Part shown: one piece after another, positions 56,885 through 64,000 of the stretch
Layout: every line of letters starts with the position of its first letter
How positions within the stretch are numbered: position 1 is the stretch's first letter
Origin: Artemia franciscana
Lineage: Eukaryota > Arthropoda > Branchiopoda > Anostraca > Artemiidae
Direction of reading: 5' to 3'
Assembly: GCF_032884065.1 (NCBI RefSeq)
Contig: NC_088867.1
Span: forward strand, 23,796,018 to 23,860,017
Length of the DNA stretch: 64,000 nt
Position numbers and translations under genes: made by a program
Notes under the pieces: model-generated
What the model was told of the DNA's origin: nothing
Seen by the model: only the letters and a program-made list of their open reading frames with translations
Databases searched by the model: none

Positions 56885-59370
56885 AATTATAATTTATTTT
56901 CAACCCACTAAAATACAAGACAAGTTGGGCAAATAAAAGATAATGAAAGAAAAATAACAGAACTATACGAGAGATAAAACATATGCAATACACACATAAC
57001 TCCACTAACGAAAGATTCTCTAAAAAATAACACAACTATAAAACGAAAAAAGGTGAAAACTAACGGTTGAATAAACGAATTAAGGGGTGGAAGGGGCCCA
57101 GAGAAAGAACATAATCCTTTTCCGATTTTGAGCCTACCTTCCGCAAAGAAGTAATAATGTCAGAAGCCCCGAAATAGCGAATTATTTTCTTGTTCCTATA
57201 AGACCGGAGTAGATAAAGCTTACAATAGCAGAAACATAGTATGCGCAATTCAGCCAGATCATTTTTATCAGGACAGGTGAAATACCAGGCAGGAAAAGTA
57301 TTGAATGGTCACAAAAGCTACTATATAGCAATGCAAGCACTTTTCGAGAATAATGACCACAATTAGCCACTATTTTACAATAGCCCGCATCAAGTTTTTC
57401 TTTAACGTCCCACGCAATATTTGTCCTAAAAATAAACAAATTCAAACAAATATGAACGCCTAACTATCGCAAATCAGAGACAAAACGGACAGAGAAGTTA
57501 GACCAAGGAAGACAAATGGGAATTTACTCTGCGTTATAGGCTAGGTGCACTTATCATTATTAATTGACAGACCAACACTTTGGCAATGTTTTGAAATAGA
57601 TGATACAGAATTCGAAGGCTAGATCTAGAACGGCTTAAAAGAAGTATACATGCAATTTAAGACACTTTTACCAAATTACAAAAAAAGATCGTGCATAATT
57701 TGGATAGCACATTGTAGATACAAGTATTGAAAAGAATCAGTGAAAGAACACCACCTTGACGCATTACGGAACGGAGTGGAATATTCCCTTAAAAATTAGA
57801 CTGAAACTTTAACCGAACATGGGAATTATTATGCTAAAATTGAAGAACCCGAACGACAGAAACGTTGACTCCAGAACTGACAAGAGAAAACATAATTTGA
57901 GCATGAGAAACATTGTCAAAAGCTTTAGACAAGTCCAGGGCACAAAAATGGACCTCAGAGCCACTGGCTTGAGCCTTTAAAAGGACAGAAGTTAAAACTC
58001 GTTGATTATGCTGGCAACCAATATGCCAACTGAATCTAAACTGATTTTGACTGTTATCCATAATTTTTGTTACAAAAGGTAACAAATCATACTCAAAAAC
58101 CTTGCAAAAACTACAGGCCACAGTTATGGTTCTATAGGAATCAACAATTTAAAGGATCTTTTCCTCGCTTTAGGACCGAGGTTACTGCACCACTTAGAAA
58201 GGAGTCAGGCACCAGAGAGGATGCCAAGCACATTTGGAAAAGCAGCTGTTAGTGGAACACTAAATCTCGCGACTCTGTTTGAAGGTAGGAGACAGCAATA
58301 CAATCATGATCTACAGATTTCGAATTAAGTTGCATAATACTTTTAAGCACTTGTTCACATGATATTGGGATTCTATGCTACTGCTTCAGCTTCAAGGGAA
58401 CTAAATCACTGAGGAAATACTAGAAACGAGAGTACACAGCCTAGTTAATGACAGTGAAAATACTAGAATAGTGCTTAATCCTAGAAGCCACAGGAATAAC
58501 ATCACTAGAAAGAGAAGGCTTTAGCTTAGAGGAACTGATCACTTGTCTCCGTTGAGAAGCAGTTTTGGGAAATTCAAAGCTATTATACTTTACACTACGC
58601 AGATACCGCTTGAATTCTTCTTCGGTCTCCTTTTAATATCAAAAACACGATCTGCATTTGGGTGACAGCAGGCGATCCAGATACGAAGCCAGAACTTTGA
58701 TCTATTTTTAATGCCTTTTAATTCGGAGAAATCTTTCCAAATGGAACTATGAGTTTTTAAACGAACTCAGACACAAGGGACACAGTAGCTTCTGCTTGCT
58801 TCAAAGAGTCAACGATTTGAAGTTAATATGTGTTTAAAAGGGAGTGAGCATTTGGTAAATAGACACTAGTTTACAGCAAGCTGAACGGGACTTGAATACT
58901 TGAGAGGAGAGCAGCAAGGGTTGAAATATATAATGGAAGGCCAATTTTCCTCCATTCACCTTTATAACACCACTTCTTATCAAGGTTACTGCAAGTTATG
59001 GGCAACCGGGATAGTGACAAAAAATGGAGACGCTGAAGGATATCAGGAGATGGTCGAAATCACGTTCATCTTCATCCACATGTACATTCGAGGAAGTCAC
59101 AGTAGCAGAGCATGCAAAAGGGTCAATGTTGTGCAGAGTTCAATTATTATGAATACATCTTTTGGTGCAATACAGAAATCAGCAGGTAAAGACTCTAAAA
59201 TAAGTTCAGCGCGGCTTGACCTATTGCATAAATCACAGTTGAATCCGCCCATTAGAACCCATAATTTAAGCTCTTTTATGGAATTTCCAACTTTCCTTTG
59301 CCATATAGGAGGCTGATAGTATCGAATACACCATCCACTACCATCAATAAAAATATTACCATTAGCAGAA
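56885..59370 (-). mobile_element. LINE family C, longest copy (endonuclease and RT), decayed
   Basis: Minus strand, 5' truncated. The endonuclease end has FNCDLCNRSSRAELILESLP, then ADFCIAPKDV at about 59270-59160. The RT has NQFRFSWHIGCQHNQRVLTS, then SEVHFCALDLSKAFDNVSHA at about 57990-57895 (catalytic ALDLSKAFD intact), and MRQGGVLS at about 57770. The YADD block near 57660 is partly deleted. The C-terminus has GYCKIVANCGHYSRKVLALL, shared with C1 and C2. The 3' end matches C2 (GTGGGTTGAAAATAAATTAT). The plus-strand frame at 58900-59316 is only its antisense shadow. Many stops. Confidence 0.85.
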
Positions 59371-59399
59371 GTCTTTCGTCAGAGTCGTTCGAGGTTCAC

Positions 59400-59564
59400 G
59401 ACACGACTGCCTGTCCATGGATTATTCTTTATGGTTGATTGTGTATGGCTATGTTGTTTGACCCTTGTGATTGTATGGATGAGTAGGTTTAAGGCCTAAT
59501 ACAAGTGCTGATCTATATTAATTACTAATGTAGGAAAACAGTCTTCCTTTTCTCCTTCTGTTTT

Positions 59565-59602
<38 letters not shown>

Positions 59603-59808
59603 GTTTTTATTGTTTGGTAAATGACGACTTATACTTGCTGATGACACGACTGCCTGTCCATGGATTATTCTTTATGGTTGATTGTGTATGGCTATGCTGT
59701 TTTGACCTATGTGACTGTATGGCTGAGTAAGGTTAAGGCCTCATTTAAGTGCTGATCTATATTAATCACTAATGTAGGAAAACAGTCTTCCTTTTCTCCT
59801 TCTGTTTT

Positions 59809-59846
<38 letters not shown>

Positions 59847-60055
59847 GTTTTTATTGTTTGGTAAATGACGACTTATACTTGCTGATGACACGACTGCCTG
59901 TCCATGGATTATTCTTTATGGTTGATTGTGTATGGCTATGCTGTTTTGACCTATGTGACTGTATGGCTGAGTAAGGTTAAGGCCTCATTCAAGTGCTGAT
60001 CTATATTAATCACTAATGTAGGAAAACAGTCTTCCTTTTCTCCTTCTGTCCTTTT
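59400..60055 (+). repeat. 243 bp tandem repeat, 2.7 copies
   Basis: Units start at 59400, 59643 and 59887 (GACACGACTGCCTGTCCATG). Each contains a long T-run (59569-59599 and 59813-59843) and ends ATGACGACTTATACTTGCTG. The third is cut short after CTTTTCTCCTTCTGTC. Near-identical copies suggest recent duplication. Confidence 0.93.
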
Positions 60056-60098
60056 TTTTTAATGTGTTAGTGCTGTTGCATTGGTGATTTCTCTTTTC

Positions 60099-60989
<891 letters not shown>

Positions 60990-61002
60990 ATGCAACTGAA
61001 TT

Positions 61003-61094
61003 ATGAGTGACTCAAAAAATGAGCTGCTTCATATGGGGGATATAGTCACCCTCTATGCCGATTCAGCTGAGACTGGTTTCCTGAGCACTCTTGG
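61003..61094 (+). CDS. Itpr: Inositol 1,4,5-trisphosphate receptor, first coding exon
   Basis: The exon begins at 60990 after a good acceptor. The ATG at 61003 opens MSDSKNELLHMGDIVTLYAD, then SAETGFLSTL, ending two bases into a Gly codon at the donor TTGG|GTGAGT. Animal IP3 receptors start MSD..S.FLHIGDI.SLYAEG...GFISTLG and have a splice site at this Gly, so the match covers the whole exon. The product is the IP3-gated calcium release channel of the endoplasmic reticulum; this piece starts the suppressor domain. A six-codon upstream frame (ATG at 60990) overlaps the start. The rest of the gene lies beyond 64000. Ryanodine receptors have a related start but fit less well. Confidence 0.85.
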
Positions 61095-61273
61095 GTGAGT
61101 TTTACACATAGGCTAGGATTTTGCCTAGTCAAAAGAGAGTTCTCTGACTTTCTATCTTTTCTCAATGAGCTTACAAAATATTTTTGTTATTTCCCTAGAG
61201 AGCTAATTGGAGAGAAAGAAGCATGTTGAGAGAATAATTCTTACTTCTTAATCTATACAGGGTAAAAAACCAG

Positions 61274-61345
61274 GGTAAAATTCTAGTTTATTTACTTCTT
61301 GCTATCTTGCAAAGGGGTTAGGTTAGGGAAATGAAACTTTCAGGA
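61274..61345 (+). mobile_element. Solo end of family M
   Basis: GGTAAAATTCTAGTTTATTT, then ACTTCTTGCTATCTTGCAAA and AATGAAACTTTCAGG: one M terminal arm without a partner nearby. Confidence 0.75.
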
Positions 61346-61626
61346 TGTAAAAATAACATATCAAGTGATTATATATATATCAATGAATGGCTAAAAATCA
61401 AGCTCTCTGTCAATAGGGTTTCTATTAAAATTAATTAAGATCAAACACTTCCTGAATTGGTATATATAGGGGCGGGGTTAAAGTTCATTTCTGATGCAAA
61501 TGCTTGTTAAAGAACTCAGAATGCTAGGTAGTTAATGGTGTAAGATTCTAAGAAGTAATTTTTATCTGTCTAGCTTGATATTTGATCTTGATATTAAGTA
61601 TAGCCTAGTTGGATATTGTTTTTGCT

Positions 61627-62218
61627 GGTAAAATACTAGTTCATTTACTTCTTGCTATCTCAGAAAGGGTTTAGGTTAGGAAAATGAAACTTTCAGGGAT
61701 GAATCTACAGATTAAAGTATGTCCCAGGAAGGTATTTTGAAGCAACTACCTCCACTTTCTCCTTCTAGAGGGCCCTGACCTTTGATGACCTTTAAAAATA
61801 TGTGTGTTATAAAAGTGAAACCTTGCAAAATAGATCTACTGCTTAAATGATGTACAACAAAATTGTTTTCAGCTTCATAACTTTGCTCAATTCCATTTTA
61901 TAATGTTTTAAAGATATGCAAATACACATCCTAAATTTTGAAAAAAAACATTGATGTGGCTCAAAATTCTACTCAAATAACAGGAATTGCATTTTCAGAA
62001 CTAAAGGCAGAGAAAAGCAACTAGTAACTGAAAATTAAGGTAAAATGTTGTCATGTAGACAAATTTCAGGGCCCTGTAGAGGGAGAAGGAGTAGAGGTGT
62101 GTACTCAAAATACCTTCCCAGGACATACTTTAGCCTGTAGACCCATCCCTGAAAGTTTCATTTTCCTAACCTAAACCCTTTCTGAGATAGCAAGAAGTCA
62201 ATTAACTAGAATTTTACC
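61627..62218. mobile_element. Family M short element M3 (592 bp)
   Basis: Ends GGTAAAATACTAG at 61627 and CTAGAATTTTACC at 62218. An 8 bp direct repeat TTTTTGCT flanks it (61619-61626 and 62219-62226). The interior is nearly the same as M2 (for example AACAAAATTGTTTTCAGCTT). Non-autonomous; sits in the receptor intron. Confidence 0.9.
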
Positions 62219-62749
62219 TTTTTGCTTTCTATAGAATATAAATTTTTAAGAATTTATGTTGGGCAGATTCCAAATTTTAGCTTACTAGCCAGATATAGCC
62301 TAATAAAGCATAAGAGCTAACTCAGCCTCTCTAACTAGGTGGATAACATTTATCTTAATGCCTTTGATATTATCCAAATAGAATTTAATTATCTGCCTAG
62401 TTGGATGCTATAAGATTGGCTAGCATAAACTTTTATCCACCTAGTTTAATGTTGATGACATGCATAAGTGACATAATGATTTGGGTATTTATATATTATA
62501 ACTAATTTGCTTAGATAATTTACTTTTCTGCTTAGTTGGATATATATGAAAAGGGCTAAAACAAAGCCTTATTAACCTTGTTGGATGTTCATATTATACC
62601 TAAGAGAAATAGTTATCTAGCTTGTTGGATAGTATCACCATGTTATTTAGTCAAGTTACTTACCCTCCTAGGCTAGTTGGATAATAAAAGACATTTTAGG
62701 ACAAAGTTTTATCCACCTAAGTAGACATTTGTGCAATGACTAACTGAAA

Positions 62750-62782
62750 TTAAGCCACGGACCAAACTGGTCCGTGGCTTAA
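62750..62782. repeat. Perfect 33 nt palindrome at the LINE 5' junction
   Basis: TTAAGCCACGGACCA, loop AAC, TGGTCCGTGGCTTAA. The right arm is LINE coding sequence (LVRGLNN); the left arm is its inverted copy. Confidence 0.95.
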
Positions 62783-63230
62783 ATAATGTCCCTTACCAGG
62801 ATCGCCTAGGATCTTTGAGACTTCCAACCCTCACCTATCGAAGATATAGAGGAGATGTGATCATGGCACGCAAAATTTTCAAATCCGGTCACCTGAACCA
62901 GATCTTCACCCCCTCTTTGGCTAACAATTCAAGAGGTCACAGTCTTAAGCTTCACCTGCCTGGATGTCGGAGAAGGGAACGACGTGGTTTCTTTTCCATT
63001 CGGGTGGTCCCCCTCTGGAATAGCCTATCCGAGTCTACCATCCAAGCTGAGACACCCCACTCCTTCAAGGCTGGAGTCGACAGGGACTGGGAGAGGGCCG
63101 AGTGGAGGCTGGACTGGGAAGCTAAGCCAACATAATTACATCACTCACCACCAGCAAGAACTACAGGAGGATCTACCACCTTATCTCGCTGGCAAATGCG
63201 ATTTAAGGTAAGGTAATTTAAGGTAAATAA
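62764..63230 (+). mobile_element. CR1/L2-like LINE 3' end, well preserved
   Basis: Open reading of LVRGLNNVPYQDRLGSLRLP, then TYRRYRGDVIMARKIFKSGH, GHSLKLHLPGCRRRERRGFF and VVPLWNSLSESTIQAETPHS, ending at TAA 63133-63135. This is the conserved end of a CR1/L2/Jockey-type protein, still open for 124 codons, so it is one of the younger LINE pieces here. The 3' end is a short GATTTAAGGTAA repeat (about 63199-63226). It is severely 5' truncated, with the foldback at its start. Confidence 0.85.
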
Positions 63231-63436
63231 TTATTTGGGTAGTTGGATATTATAAATAATTTGCTTAGAAAATCTACTTATTTGCCTAGTTGGATAAATA
63301 TCAGAGGGGCTAAGGTACAGCATTATCCAACTAGTTGGATGTTTATGCTACACACGAGAGAAATAATTATCTCGCTACTCAGATATTATCACCAAATTAC
63401 TTAGAGAAGTTACTTAGCTACCTAGTTGGATAACAA

Positions 63437-64000
63437 ATGAATGAATAAATTAATGTTCTTTATTACCCATCTATAAACAAAAAAAGAAAACAATAGAGTA
63501 CAATAAAAGAAAGGAAAACAAAACAAACATGTCATAAAGATATACACAAAATATTAATAATACCAAATCTAAAATAGTATGCCCTTCCATGGGTGAGAAG
63601 AGGACTGGTTATTCATTTTCTAAAACTGTTCATTCCTGGCCTGAACCAGTTCCACCACACCAAAATGGTTAACTATATACCTATTCTTGAACCACCAAGG
63701 GGCCTGAAGCACAAACTTTATGTACTTAAAATAGTATTTTCACAACACTCACCCATCAGATTCAGTAAAAATGTCATCAAATATAGACTACAAAGGAGAG
63801 CCACACTATTATATATTTGAGAAAGGGCTTTGTGTTCCAGATTAAGCTGCAATGTAACAACACTAGCATAAGCAGTTCTAAGTTTGCATTCAGTATTCCA
63901 AACCAAAAGCTTTTGTATATTCTTAATCAAAGACCCAATCAGGAAACCTAAATATGTTAGTACAGTGGTCAGTGCCTCCTCACTATCACCTAGACTGACA
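63437..64000 (-). mobile_element. LINE family D 3' end (D2), runs off the window
   Basis: The minus strand from 64000 reads VSLGDSEEALTTVLTYLGFL, then IGS, CKLRTAYASVVTLQLNLEHK and ALSQIYNSVALL. This matches D1 (IGDSAIKPSESITYLGLPIG, then AKIRIAYGSIIGNKHRF). The tail near 63437 is TAATAAAGAACATTAATTTA followed by ATTC repeats, similar in form to the D1 tail. Frames are broken after 63720. Confidence 0.7.

Larger units (their letters stand above)
61600..63435. repeat. Diverged repeat field with recurring TAGTTGGATA motif
   Basis: Variants of CCTAGTTGGATA occur near 61603, 62330, 62396, 62532, 62577, 62618, 62670, 63237, 63282, 63329 and 63421. A ~200 bp block at about 62490-62690 is repeated at about 63232-63430 with the same order of words (AATTTGCTTAGA, then GAGGGGCTAA, GAGAAATA and TTATCACC). 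The LINE at 62764 separates the two blocks, and M3 lies within the field. Confidence 0.65.
61095..64000 (+). other. First coding intron of the receptor gene (visible part)
   Basis: No second exon (expected to begin with L-V-D-D-R) was found before the window ends, so the intron exceeds 2.9 kb. It is filled with family M ends, the TAGTTGGAT repeat field and LINE ends described separately. Confidence 0.6.

Noticed and set aside
58900-59316. 138-codon plus-strand frame
   Set aside because: The minus strand here encodes the endonuclease end of LINE C, so this frame is an antisense shadow.
62984-63211. 75-codon frame overlapping the CR1-like LINE
   Set aside because: Shadow in another frame of the recognised LINE protein at 62815-63135.

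Overview
The window looks like AT-rich nuclear DNA of an invertebrate animal. It has spliced genes with GT..AG introns of 3-7 kb, long (TA)n tracts, and a dense, nested load of decayed transposable elements. The host is not identified by a marker gene. The mix of RTE-like LINEs, Penelope-like elements, hAT remnants and (TA)n tracts, and the gene family members seen, suggest an arthropod, possibly a branchiopod crustacean such as a brine shrimp. That is inference from general recall, not a search.

Three host genes are supported. (1) A complete five-exon tetraspanin lies on the minus strand (54557 down to 31624, 250 codons). All four introns are phase 0 and the exons join into four membrane segments plus a six-cysteine CCG loop. 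(2) The first coding exon of an inositol 1,4,5-trisphosphate receptor lies on the plus strand at 61003-61094; the gene continues past the right edge. (3) Two minus-strand exons (9514-9022 and 4576-4322) with matching phase-1 splice sites encode an unrecognised Ser/Arg-rich, acidic protein.

Layout. 1-2.7 kb: LINE and mariner debris with (TA)n. 4.3-9.5 kb: the unknown gene, whose intron holds a LINE split by a palindrome-ended repeat (family P). 9.5-19.8 kb: a CR1-like fragment, a small foldback, a 2.95 kb element with ~850 bp terminal inverted repeats and 9 bp target duplications (family M), and a hAT remnant. 19.8-28 kb: foldback-ended repeats (family B), LINE pieces and a second hAT remnant. 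28-31 kb: A-rich DNA and the second P copy. 31.6-54.6 kb: the tetraspanin, with LINE, B, hAT, Penelope-like, Helitron and M insertions in its introns. 54.9-60.2 kb: Penelope-like, hAT and LINE remnants and a 243 bp tandem repeat. 61-64 kb: the receptor exon and its first intron, holding M elements, a TAGTTGGAT-motif repeat field and two LINE ends.

No transposon protein here is intact; all carry stops, frameshifts or truncations. I see no CRISPR array, rRNA or convincing tRNA. Repeat family letters (A-D for LINEs; B, M and P for other repeats) are labels made for this report. Boundaries were read by eye and may be off by several bases where no exact end is stated.
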